A stretch of 17,391 nucleotides of DNA, from positions 1 through 17,391 of the forward strand of contig CAJMSV010000033.1 of NCBI GenBank assembly GCA_905216175.1. Reading direction: 5' to 3'. Source of the stretch: an uncultured bacterium. Its GTDB lineage: Bacteria > Actinomycetota > Coriobacteriia > Coriobacteriales > Coriobacteriaceae. This document shows, piece by piece, positions 1-6,392 of the stretch. The notes beneath the pieces were generated by a model. It worked only from the letters and a program-made list of their open reading frames with translations, did no database searches and was not told the origin of the DNA. The translations under genes and the position numbers were made by a program. Each line of letters opens with the position of its first letter. The stretch's first letter is position 1.

Positions 1-214
1 GTTCGCGCTCGGCGAGCTCCTCGCCCTGTACGCGCACAACACGTTTGTCGAGGGTACGGTCTGGGGCATCGACTCCTACGACCAGTGGGGCGTCGAGCTG
101 GGCAAGCAGCTTGCCAAGCAGATTACCCCGGCCTTCCACGACGACGCCGCCAAGGCCGAGCAGGACGCTTCGACCCAGGCGCTCATCGAGTTCTACCGCG
201 CGCATCGCAAGTAG
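1..214 (+). CDS. pgi: Glucose-6-phosphate isomerase, C-terminal fragment
   Basis: This is the last 70 codons of a gene that enters from outside the window; the reading frame begins at base 2 and ends at the TAG at 212-214. The product interconverts glucose 6-phosphate and fructose 6-phosphate in the cytoplasm. The visible part contains the family's C-terminal signature (WGIDSYDQWGVELGK), in which the lysine is the conserved active-site residue, preceded by an ALYAHNTFVEG stretch also typical of Pgi. The gene is followed by a strong intrinsic terminator, so it ends its own transcription unit. It converges with the minus-strand gene ending at 356. It is not in the operon of the fructosamine genes further right, but it would process the glucose 6-phosphate they make. 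Confidence 0.94.
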   Translation, partial: FALGELLALYAHNTFVEGTVWGIDSYDQWGVELGKQLAKQITPAFHDDAAKAEQDASTQALIEFYRAHRK

Positions 215-247
215 TCGCTGCTGTTAACGCATCGCGCCTTATAGTCA

Positions 248-285
248 GGGGCCCGTATCCTATCGGATGCGGGCCCCTTTGCTTT
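248..285 (+). terminator. Rho-independent terminator of pgi
   Basis: A 13-bp stem (248-260 pairing with 265-277, one G-T pair) closes a four-base loop (TATC) and is followed by TTTGCTTT. It starts 33 bases after the pgi stop. There is no T-run on the other strand, so it acts on plus-strand transcription only. Confidence 0.87.
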
Positions 286-355
286 GCCGTGGTCCCGGGG
301 CGCACGGCCTTTGTGGAACATCGCCGGAGCGTCGCGTGCTGCGAGGGCCCTGCGT

Positions 356-1660
356 CTAGAGCTCGGCCTCCGCATGGCCTCGCTGCGCCTCGGGCAGCTC
401 CCCGTAGAGCGGATGGTCTTCGAGCCTAAAGCGCTCGACCTGTTCGGGAGTGCGACCGCGCACAAAGAGCCACGAGCGATCGATCGGCGTCGCCATGAGC
501 GTGCTGGGCAGTGCGTCGGCGCGGTCTGAAAACACCCGGGCGCTCTCGGGATCCTGGAACGCCAGCACCAGATGCGTGTCGCAGTTGCCCATGATGGAGC
601 GTGCGCGTGCCTCGCCATAGAGCGCATCGAGCTGATTGGTCGACTGCAATAGCAGCGTTGCCCAGATGTTGCGGCTTCGGATAATCGAGAGCACGTTGTC
701 GATCTGGGGGATCTGCAGATTTGCGAAGTCATCGAGCATAAAGCGCACGGGCACGGGCAGGCTGCCGTCGGGCTGCCTATCGGCTTCGCGAATGAGGCCC
801 ATAACCGCCTGCGTAATAAAGAGGCCGGTCAGCGGATCGAGATTGCGGTCAATATCGCTTACGGTTACAAACAGGGCGCAGGGGGTGTGTCCCATGGAAG
901 CGAAGTCCACCTGATGAAACTCATGATAGAGCTGTGCCGCACCGTCGAATCCCAGACACATGACCTTTTCGGCAAGGATGCCGACGATGCTCGCGTGCAT
1001 GCGCTCGGCATTTTGCGTAATGGCGTAGCGCCGCCATAGCGAGAGGGCATAGCTTTGGGGGTCGGTCGTGATCAGGTCGTCAAACAATCGACCCGTGGCA
1101 CCGTCCTGCAGGTGCTCGATCAGCTTGATGACCGAGCTGATCGTCTGCTCGTCGGCGGGTAGCTGTTCGGTGACGTAGGCGATAAGACACGACAGCAGGG
1201 TTGCCGCCGCATTATCTCAATTAGGCTGGTTGTTGTCCTCGATGGGGCAGATGGCCTTTGCCACCGAGAGGATGTCCTGCTGGTTGGGCCTGCCGTCCGC
1301 CTTGCGGCGAATGTGCCTCAGGGGGTTGTAGCCGCAGCGCTCGATGCCGGGCGCAAGGGCCGGGACGGTGTTGAGGTCGGCGAAGTTGAGACATTGCACG
1401 CGGTAGCCGTGGGCTGCCAGCACGGGTCCCACTTCGCGACAGAGCGTGCCTTTGGTGTCGAGCACGATGTAGCTTGCGTTCATTTGCAGCAGGTTGGGCT
1501 TGAGGACGTTTCGGGTCTTGCCGGCTCCCGAGGGGCCGATCACAAGTGCGTTGTTGTTGAGTCCCGTTTGGCGGGTGTCGCAGGAAAGCGTTCGATCCTT
1601 GGCGAGGATGGTGGACGATGCGGACTCAGATGCGGCGAGGCGGCTGGCGAGGTTAGACAT
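356..1660 (-). pseudogene. VirD4/TraG-type coupling ATPase, interrupted by an in-frame TGA
   Basis: Read through the TGA at 1217-1219 (codon 148), this is a 435-codon gene for a conjugative coupling-protein ATPase, the family that recruits DNA-protein substrates to a type IV secretion channel. Walker A is GPSGAGKT at residues 42-49 and Walker B is RFMLDDFAN near residue 310, followed by the family's IIRSR, LLQS and GNCDT motifs. The stop falls between QPN and DNAAATLL, where relatives usually have a tryptophan (FWDNAA), so TGG to TGA is the simplest explanation. Both halves remain in one frame and are otherwise intact. The ATG at 1660 has a GGAGGT site and overlaps the end of clpP by 8 bases, suggesting translational coupling. 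The N-terminal membrane segments usual in VirD4 are absent: the protein starts almost directly at the nucleotide-binding core and is shorter than the usual roughly 600 residues. As it stands only a 147-residue N-terminal piece would be made. Confidence 0.82.
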
Positions 1661-2231
1661 GGGCGACCTCCTTGGTGGTCGAGAGGATTTCGTGGGCAAA
1701 GCCGAGCTCGACGGCGCGCTCGGCCGAAAGGTAGGTGTCTTTTGCAGTGAGGGACTGGATGCGCTTGGGCGTGAGGCCGCTGCGGTCCGAGAGGATTTGC
1801 GTGAGGGTCTTGCGGGTCTGCATGAGACGCCGGCTGGTTTCCTGCAGCGCAAGTGCCGAGCCGCCTGCCCCCTGGGGGATCAGCGGGTCGTGAATCATGA
1901 GCTCTGCATGGGGCGCCATACGGCGATCGTCGCCGCCCATAAAGATCACGGCGCCCATGGACGCGGCGAATTCCAGGCAGACGGTGCGGATGGGGCACGA
2001 TGCGAGGCGCATGGCGTCATAGATTGCAAGACCCGATCGCACGCTTCCGCCGGCGCTGGCGACAAATATGGTGATGGGGCGGCTGGGGTCGGTGGCATCG
2101 AGCAGGCGGATCTGCTGGCATAGGTCGTGGGCCATCGGGGTTTCGATGTTTCCCATGACGGAGAGCTCGCGACGGGCGAGCATCTCATCGTAAATGCTGG
2201 TGAGCGTGATACCTCGGGCGGATTCACGCAT
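1653..2231 (-). CDS. ClpP-family serine protease of a mobile element
   Basis: The 192-aa product is a ClpP-fold serine protease. The catalytic triad is visible: Ser91 in FAASMGA, His114 in LMIHDPL and Asp165 in TAKDTYLSAERA. The oxyanion-hole region SAGGSVRSG lies at 59-67, and SIYDEMLARREL at 12-23 matches the segment that opens the ClpP core. Length is normal for ClpP. The neighbours (an unknown protein upstream and a VirD4-like ATPase overlapping downstream) suggest an element-borne copy, not the cell's housekeeping clpP, which normally sits by clpX or another clpP. The start is uncertain. ATG at 2231 is the only canonical start after the upstream TAG but lacks a ribosome binding site. An in-frame ATT at 2270 follows AAAGGAG by five bases and would add 13 residues. 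The substrate is unknown, and no Clp-type unfoldase gene is present nearby. Confidence 0.87.
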   Translation of the reverse strand: MRESARGITLTSIYDEMLARRELSVMGNIETPMAHDLCQQIRLLDATDPSRPITIFVASAGGSVRSGLAIYDAMRLASCPIRTVCLEFAASMGAVIFMGGDDRRMAPHAELMIHDPLIPQGAGGSALALQETSRRLMQTRKTLTQILSDRSGLTPKRIQSLTAKDTYLSAERAVELGFAHEILSTTKEVAHV

Positions 2232-2333
2232 GGTGAGGGGGCTGATGATGGGGGAATGATTGGTGTCAATGAGGACTCCTTTCTGTTGGTTGTGTTGTGG
2301 AATAGGATTGTTGCCCGCGGAGGGGCTGGCGGG

Positions 2334-3224
2334 CTACAGGGTTCGTCCGAGCCTGAGATCGAGCTCGGTTGTGGGGCAGGTTGCCTGTTCGTGCGGCTCG
2401 CAAGCGCCAAGGGCTCCAAAGCGATGGAGCGTTGCGACGGGCGTGGTGTAGGCGAGCCGCAGCTGATGCTCGACAGGGGCACATCCGTCATTTTTGTAAT
2501 GAGCCGCGTAGTACTGCGCGATGCTGGCGTTCATCTCGCTGCCATTGCGATGGCGCTCAAACTGGCGTCTGCAGGTCTCGATGATCTTTGCTACCGACTT
2601 GGGCGCCGTCGCGGGAACAAGGGCGAGATAGCCCTCAAATAGCTCGTTGATGCTCAGGAGGCACAGCAGGTCGATCAGTGTCCTTATGGCTGCTCCCTCG
2701 GCGGAAAAGTGCGCGGTCATGCGGTTATATCGGTTGCGGTCGACGATGGCCGCATGGGGTCTTGGAGTTTTCTGCCCCGTGGTCCCGGGCTTTTGCCGCG
2801 CCTGTGTATTGAGCTCGACGTTGCAGCGCTTGAGGCCGTCCAACGGAAGGAACAGTGCGGTGCGCAGGGTGTTCCGCTTGCTTTCGAGTTCATGACGCTC
2901 GTCGGGTTCCCATTCGAGCTTGAGTTTCGTGTCGAGCGCCGTAAGCATATGGGCTAGGCAGCCTACGGTAAGAACGTACGAATCGTTGTCGCGTTTTGGG
3001 GCATAGGGGTCTGTCAGCTTGCGAATGTCGGGGTCGCCCATGATCTTTGTGCAGCGCTTCAGCAGTTGAGGGTGGTCGGCCAAGATCGTCGCGAGCGGTA
3101 GCGACGCGTAGTTCTTGATGGTCGCGGCGGCAAAGGCGGCATCATATTCGTTTGCATATGCTCGCTCAATGCGGGCATCCAGAATGCTTTTCTTATCGCC
3201 GTCTTCAGCGTGGTGGTTTGCCAT
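2334..3224 (-). CDS. Unrecognised 296-aa protein, first gene of the clpP-virD4 cluster
   Basis: I do not recognise this protein. The chosen start is the ATG at 3224 (MANHHAEDGDKKS), which follows GGAG by five bases; the frame continues upstream but those codons are low-complexity His/Gln-rich and look like untranslated leader. The product is soluble-looking, with no clear signal peptide or membrane helix apart from a short hydrophobic stretch (TLIDLLCLLSINELFEGYLAL) in the C-terminal half. It is rich in charged residues and largely alpha-helical by composition. It ends with TAG at 2334-2336, 102 bases before the clpP ATG, in the same frame as clpP. Position and strand make it part of the same transcription unit as clpP and virD4, so an accessory role in the element is the only inference I can make. 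Confidence 0.7.
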   Translation of the reverse strand: MANHHAEDGDKKSILDARIERAYANEYDAAFAAATIKNYASLPLATILADHPQLLKRCTKIMGDPDIRKLTDPYAPKRDNDSYVLTVGCLAHMLTALDTKLKLEWEPDERHELESKRNTLRTALFLPLDGLKRCNVELNTQARQKPGTTGQKTPRPHAAIVDRNRYNRMTAHFSAEGAAIRTLIDLLCLLSINELFEGYLALVPATAPKSVAKIIETCRRQFERHRNGSEMNASIAQYYAAHYKNDGCAPVEHQLRLAYTTPVATLHRFGALGACEPHEQATCPTTELDLRLGRTL

Positions 3225-3257
3225 AGCTTCTCCAATCGGTTGATGTTCGTGCTGTTT

Positions 3258-3307
3258 GTTGATGTGTTGGTTGTCGTGAGTGATGTGCTTGCCGTGGGTG
3301 ATGTGCT
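3258..3307 (-). repeat. Imperfect short tandem repeats in the leader of the 296-aa gene
   Basis: GTGRGTGATGTGCT occurs twice with an 18-base period (3276-3289 and 3294-3307, plus-strand sense). A degenerate third copy around GATGTG lies at 3258-3271 and a weaker TGATGTT at 3241-3247. On the transcribed strand this reads as repeated CACATCAC units just upstream of the ribosome binding site. Confidence 0.4.
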
Positions 3308-3540
3308 GACGTTGGGGTGCTATGCGGTTTTCAATGAGCCCGTGAGGCAGTTGCTGCAGGGGCGGGATGGAACGGCCCATGCAAGGCGGAAGGCATCGTG
3401 CTCAAAATCGAGACAGCAATGCCCTGGGTGCCTCACATGTGGCAGTTACCTCATTAAGTTGTCATTGCGTTTGGGGCTGTACTTTGCCGATCTTCTTTCT
3501 CTTACACGCTAAAACTCAAACTTCATATGCTCGATCTACT

Positions 3541-3563
3541 TAAAACCGCAACGGCGGTCTTTT
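3541..3563. terminator. Short hairpin with T-runs on both strands, possible weak bidirectional terminator
   Basis: ACCGC (3545-3549) pairs with GCGGT (3554-3558) around an AACG loop, flanked by AAAA on the left and CTTTT on the right, so either transcript would have a U-run. On the minus strand it lies just after the possible TATAAG box and could act as an attenuator. The stem is only 5 bp, so this is tentative. Confidence 0.33.
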
Positions 3564-3713
3564 ATCAACTTATATGTCGGAACGCGTCTTTGCAAGTACT
3601 TTTTTGCGTTTGTTTCAAATGGGGTGGTTTTGCAACCGTCATGCGCGCGCTGTGCGAACGTGCCCCGGCTCGGATAAGATAGTGCGCGATAAAAACGATG
3701 CAAGGAGGCACAT

Positions 3714-4556
3714 ATGGCAATTAAAGCGATCGCGATGGATATCGACGGTACGCTCACCAACGATCAGAAAGTGATTAGCCCGCGTACGCGCGAGAAGCTG
3801 CTCGCGGCGCAGGAGTCGGGTATTAAGCTCATCTTGGCTTCGGGCCGTCCCGCATGGGGACTGCACGCCTTGGCGCAGGAGCTCGACCTTCAAAACCATG
3901 ACGGTCTGCTGGTTGCCTTTAATGGCGCGCATGTGGTCGACGCTCAGACCGATGAGGTCCTTTTTGACCAGGCTATGCCGGCTGACGAGCTGCACCGTCT
4001 GATTGATCACCTGCGTAATTTTGACGTGATCCCTATGATTTCGCTCGGTCGCGATTTGCATGTCGTGGATTCGTATCACTGCATGATCACGCTGCCTGAC
4101 GGCTCGCAGAAAAACATCGTCAAATACGAGCGCGATGCGTGCGATCTTAAGATTCGCGAGGTGGAGAGCCTGCATGAGGTCGCTGATGCTTATCCCGTGG
4201 ACAAGCTGCTGACGGCGGGCGATCCGGCCTACCTGCAGGCGCATTACGAGGAGATGTATGCGCCCTTTAAGCAGACGCTTTCGGGCATGTTTACGGCCGA
4301 CTGGTACTTTGAGTACACGGCGCCCGGTATCGACAAGGCCCGCGCACTCGAGGGTGCCCTGCCCAAGCTCGGCATCGATGCCAGTGAGGTCGTATCGTTT
4401 GGCGACGGCCAGAACGACAAGTCCATGATTGAGTGGGCCGGCACCGGTGTTGCCATGGGTAACGCCGTCGAAGAGGTTAAGGCTGTAGCCCAGATGGTGA
4501 CCGCCGATAACAACGAAGATGGCATTGCGGTGGCGCTGGATAAGCTGCTGGGTTAG
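3714..4556 (+). CDS. Cof-type HAD-IIB family phosphatase
   Basis: The 280-aa product is a cytoplasmic HAD-superfamily hydrolase of the Cof/YbjI/YidA type, which dephosphorylates small phosphorylated metabolites such as sugar phosphates. All four HAD motifs are visible: DIDGT with nucleophile Asp9 and Asp11, LASGR with Ser43, Lys208 in IDKARAL, and GDGQND with Asp231 and Asp235. The large insert between motifs II and III (about residues 80-205) is the C2-type cap domain of this subclass. Length is typical (260-290). The ATG at 3714 follows AAGGAGG by five bases. The gene has its own downstream terminator and so is probably monocistronic. The substrate cannot be read from the sequence, as this family is broad in specificity. 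Confidence 0.92.
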   Translation: MAIKAIAMDIDGTLTNDQKVISPRTREKLLAAQESGIKLILASGRPAWGLHALAQELDLQNHDGLLVAFNGAHVVDAQTDEVLFDQAMPADELHRLIDHLRNFDVIPMISLGRDLHVVDSYHCMITLPDGSQKNIVKYERDACDLKIREVESLHEVADAYPVDKLLTAGDPAYLQAHYEEMYAPFKQTLSGMFTADWYFEYTAPGIDKARALEGALPKLGIDASEVVSFGDGQNDKSMIEWAGTGVAMGNAVEEVKAVAQMVTADNNEDGIAVALDKLLG

Positions 4557-4579
4557 AATCGCCGATTAATGCATGGCTC

Positions 4580-4606
4580 GGGCGCCTGCTTGCGGGCGTC
4601 CTTTTG
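4580..4606 (+). terminator. Rho-independent terminator after the Cof-type gene
   Basis: A 9-bp stem (4580-4588 with 4593-4601, including G-T pairs) with loop CTTG is followed by TTTTG. An upstream ATG at 4573 would start inside this hairpin region, which supports the GTG at 4621 as the start of the next gene. Confidence 0.78.
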
Positions 4607-4620
4607 TTAGGGAGGGTGCC

Positions 4621-5280
4621 GTGTCCGCATTTCCGTTCGACGCCGTTATCTTTGACATGGACGGCGTCATTGTCGATACCGAGTATTACTACTTGGGCGA
4701 GACTGCCGCGTTTGCCAAGGAGCTTGGACTTAATCTGACTCAAGAGGAGTTGAATGGGCAGGTCGGTACCTCGCATCAGTTCTTCCTGCATATGCTGGTC
4801 GATTGGTTTGAGCGCGCCGGTAAGGGACACTTCACTGGCGAGGAGGCGTTGGCCCGTTGGGACGAGTGGGCGCATAAGCGTCCGCGTGACTATCAGGCTT
4901 TGATTAACCCAGGCGCCGTGGATACGATTCGAGAGCTGCCGCGCCGTGGCGTTCGCGTGGCGCTTGCCAGCTCGTCTCCCATGGTTAGCATCGAGGAAGT
5001 GCTCAACGCATGCGGGCTGTCTGATGCCTTTGAGTATGTGGTGAGCGGCGAGCAGTTTAAGGAGAGCAAACCCGAGCCCGACATCTACCTGCATGCGCTG
5101 GACCTGCTGGGGCTGCCCGCGAATCGTTGCTGCTGCGTTGAGGATTCCGTTCCGGGCATTACCGCGGGTAAGCGAGCCGGCCTGACGGTCATTGCCAAGC
5201 GCGAGGAACGCTTTGGCTTTAGCCAGGATGCCGCGGACAAGATTATCGACCAGCTGCCGGAGCTGCTCACGCTTTCTTAG
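4621..5280 (+). CDS. HAD-IA family phosphatase/phosphoglucomutase-like protein
   Basis: The 219-aa product belongs to HAD subfamily IA (beta-phosphoglucomutase/phosphatase type). Visible motifs are DMDGVIVD with nucleophile Asp12 and Asp14, ALASSSP as motif II, Lys150 in KESKPEPD, and the acidic motif VEDSVPGI with Glu174 and Asp175. The helical C1 cap lies between motif I and II (about residues 20-90). The GTG start at 4621 is chosen because GGAGGG ends four bases upstream and homology begins right after it; the longer ATG form would add 16 residues encoded by the upstream terminator. Members act on sugar phosphates or other phosphoesters; the DGVIVDTE form resembles beta-phosphoglucomutase and its relatives, but the substrate is not settled. 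The gene lies between two terminators and appears to be a single-gene unit. Confidence 0.9.
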   Translation: MSAFPFDAVIFDMDGVIVDTEYYYLGETAAFAKELGLNLTQEELNGQVGTSHQFFLHMLVDWFERAGKGHFTGEEALARWDEWAHKRPRDYQALINPGAVDTIRELPRRGVRVALASSSPMVSIEEVLNACGLSDAFEYVVSGEQFKESKPEPDIYLHALDLLGLPANRCCCVEDSVPGITAGKRAGLTVIAKREERFGFSQDAADKIIDQLPELLTLS

Positions 5281-5281
5281 G

Positions 5282-5303
5282 AGCGCGGTAGTTGCGCGTT
5301 TTT
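5282..5303 (+). terminator. Weak terminator directly after the HAD-IA gene
   Basis: A 6-bp stem (5282-5287 with 5295-5300, one G-T pair) with a 7-base loop runs into a five-T tract ending at 5303. It begins one base after the stop codon. The stem is short, so strength is uncertain. Confidence 0.42.
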
Positions 5304-5331
5304 CGGGTCAGATGAGTAAATACCCGACATT

Positions 5332-5360
5332 TTGGTGCGGCAGCAAGCATACTTTATGCT
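5332..5360 (+). promoter_or_regulatory. Candidate promoter of the GntR regulator gene
   Basis: TTGGTG (5332-5337) and TATGCT (5355-5360) are 17 bases apart. Transcription would begin near 5367, at the base of the long hairpin at 5364-5400. The -35 match is modest. Confidence 0.4.
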
Positions 5361-5363
5361 AAT

Positions 5364-5404
5364 GCGGGCTTAAGGGCTTGTTGAATGCCCTTGAGCCCGC
5401 TTTT
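5364..5404 (+). terminator. Long hairpin with T-run ahead of the GntR gene, terminator or attenuator
   Basis: A 14-bp stem (5364-5377 with 5387-5400, a single G-T pair) with a 9-base loop is followed by TTTTG. It is either the main terminator of the upstream HAD gene or, if the promoter at 5332-5360 is real, a 5'-end hairpin in the regulator's own leader. It ends 30 bases before the regulator's ATG. Confidence 0.65.
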
Positions 5405-5430
5405 GACTTAATTGTGCTGGGAGAGGGTAT

Positions 5431-6174
5431 ATGCCACCGACTGAAGGGCTAACTGACGGTAAAGCAGCGATACCGCTGTACCAACAGGTCATTGATATCA
5501 TTAAAAACGAAATCAACTCCGGCGCCTACAAGGCAGGCGCGCGGATACCCAACGAATTCGAATTGGCTGAGAGCTATAAAGTTGGCCGCGTTACCGTGCG
5601 ACGCGCTATTGAGGAGCTCGTTCAGCAGGGCTATCTAACGAAGCGACAGGGGAAAGGCACGTTCGTCAATGCCCCCAAGCTCAAGCGCAAGATTCGCCAG
5701 AAGGATGACGTCCAGAGTTTTTCGGACGCATGCCGCGTTAACGGAATGGAACCGGGGGCGTGTGTCATTTCGAGAAAGATACTGCCGGCGGATTCTACCG
5801 AAGCACAGTTCTTTGGTGTTCCCGTTGGAACTGACTTGATTTGCGTCGAGCGTGTGCGTACTGCCGATGGCGTCCCCGTCATGCTTGAGAACAACATATA
5901 CGTTTACGAGGACAACGCCTATCTATCAACGGCGCCTCTATCTAACCAATCCATTTTTGAGTTCGTGCGCAACCAGACTGGCCGCATGCCCGCGTTTACC
6001 GACCCGTGCACGCTCGAGATCGCGTGCGCATCGCCCGAGGTCGCTCGGTTGCTGGCGGTTCCCGTTGGCGAACCCTTGTTTTATATGGAAGCCTTCTTTT
6101 TCGATGAGCAACGGCGGCCGTTTATCATCGGTCGTCAGCGGATCGTTGGGTCTCGCTACGTTTTTGACATCTAG
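5431..6174 (+). CDS. GntR/HutC-family regulator of the fructosamine operon (FrlR-like)
   Basis: The 247-aa product is a DNA-binding transcription factor of the GntR family, HutC subfamily. A winged helix-turn-helix occupies about residues 15-80 (PLYQQVIDIIKNEI, ELAESYKVGRVTVRRAIEEL, then the wing KRQGKGTFV). A UTRA ligand-binding domain follows from about 95 to 240, ending in the usual IVGSRYVFDI-type strand. Length is normal for the subfamily (about 240). The ATG at 5431 is preceded by GGGAGAGGG. It sits directly upstream of the frl-type genes on the same strand, with a separate promoter and an operator-like cluster in between. By analogy with FrlR it probably represses the operon until a phosphorylated fructosamine or similar sugar phosphate binds. 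Ligand and direction of control are inferred. Confidence 0.9.
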   Translation: MPPTEGLTDGKAAIPLYQQVIDIIKNEINSGAYKAGARIPNEFELAESYKVGRVTVRRAIEELVQQGYLTKRQGKGTFVNAPKLKRKIRQKDDVQSFSDACRVNGMEPGACVISRKILPADSTEAQFFGVPVGTDLICVERVRTADGVPVMLENNIYVYEDNAYLSTAPLSNQSIFEFVRNQTGRMPAFTDPCTLEIACASPEVARLLAVPVGEPLFYMEAFFFDEQRRPFIIGRQRIVGSRYVFDI

Positions 6175-6184
6175 GACATTGCGA

Positions 6185-6224
6185 ATGGAAACGCCCGGTG
6201 GATCATCTCACCGGGCGCTTCCAT
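6185..6224 (+). terminator. Long hairpin after the GntR gene, without a T-run
   Basis: Bases 6185-6200 pair with 6209-6224 with one mismatch (15 of 16 pairs) around the loop GATCATCT. It starts 11 bases after the regulator's stop. No T-run follows, so it may end transcription inefficiently, protect the mRNA 3' end, or need Rho. Confidence 0.5.
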
Positions 6225-6284
6225 ACCGTTCACGGCGCGAACGCGACCGTTCAACCGCGTTGCGGCAATCAGTTTGAAATTATC

Positions 6285-6313
6285 TTGATGACGGGAAAAG
6301 CTGCTGGTAATCT
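6285..6313 (+). promoter_or_regulatory. Candidate promoter of the fructosamine operon
   Basis: TTGATG (6285-6290) and TAATCT (6308-6313) are separated by 17 bases, placing the transcript start near 6320 and leaving a leader of about 70 bases before the transporter ATG at 6393. The match to consensus is moderate. Confidence 0.42.
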
Positions 6314-6350
6314 ATAGAACGTCATAGAACGTTTGCCTTATGCAAGCGTT
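6311..6350 (+). promoter_or_regulatory. Operator-like repeat cluster at the operon start
   Basis: The palindrome TCTATAGA (6311-6318) overlaps two direct copies of ATAGAACGT (6314-6322 and 6324-6332; 10-base period, one DNA turn). These overlap an inverted repeat of 9-bp arms (6328-6336 and 6342-6350, one G-T pair). The cluster covers the predicted transcript start, as expected for a repressor site, most simply for the neighbouring GntR-type regulator. Confidence 0.38.
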
Positions 6351-6392
6351 GAAGCGAGATGCGATGCAGTCTCGAGTTCTTTGGAGGTATCT

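Larger units (their letters stand above)
3225..3713. other. 489-bp divergent intergenic region
   Basis: This region separates the minus-strand element genes from the plus-strand HAD gene and is AT-richer than the genes, especially 3430-3600. For the minus strand, a possible promoter is TATAAG (3574-3569) with TTGCAA (3595-3590) at a short 15-base spacing. For the plus strand, TAAGAT (3675-3680) is a possible -10 for the HAD gene without a convincing -35, followed by AAGGAGG at 3702-3708 before the ATG at 3714. It also holds the short hairpin and imperfect repeats listed separately. No convincing gene is seen; open frames here have no ribosome binding site. Confidence 0.5.

Noticed and set aside
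930..960. An LGF tripeptide in the VirD4-like protein, reminiscent of the ClpX loop that docks on ClpP
   Set aside because: It lies within the normal VirD4 core sequence, in the position of the usual LAPF-type residues, so it is most likely chance and not a docking loop.
3225..3380. Upstream extension of the 296-aa gene to an ATG at 3380
   Set aside because: The added 52 residues are low-complexity His/Gln repeats and the ATG at 3224 has a clear GGAG site, so the shorter form is preferred.
193..3780. Possible attachment-site direct repeats flanking the conjugative-type genes
   Set aside because: I compared the sequence after pgi with that before the HAD gene by eye and found no convincing direct repeat, and there is no integrase.
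4573..4620. Longer start for the HAD-IA gene at ATG 4573
   Set aside because: That start is immediately before the terminator hairpin; GTG 4621 has a good GGAGGG site and matches where family homology begins.
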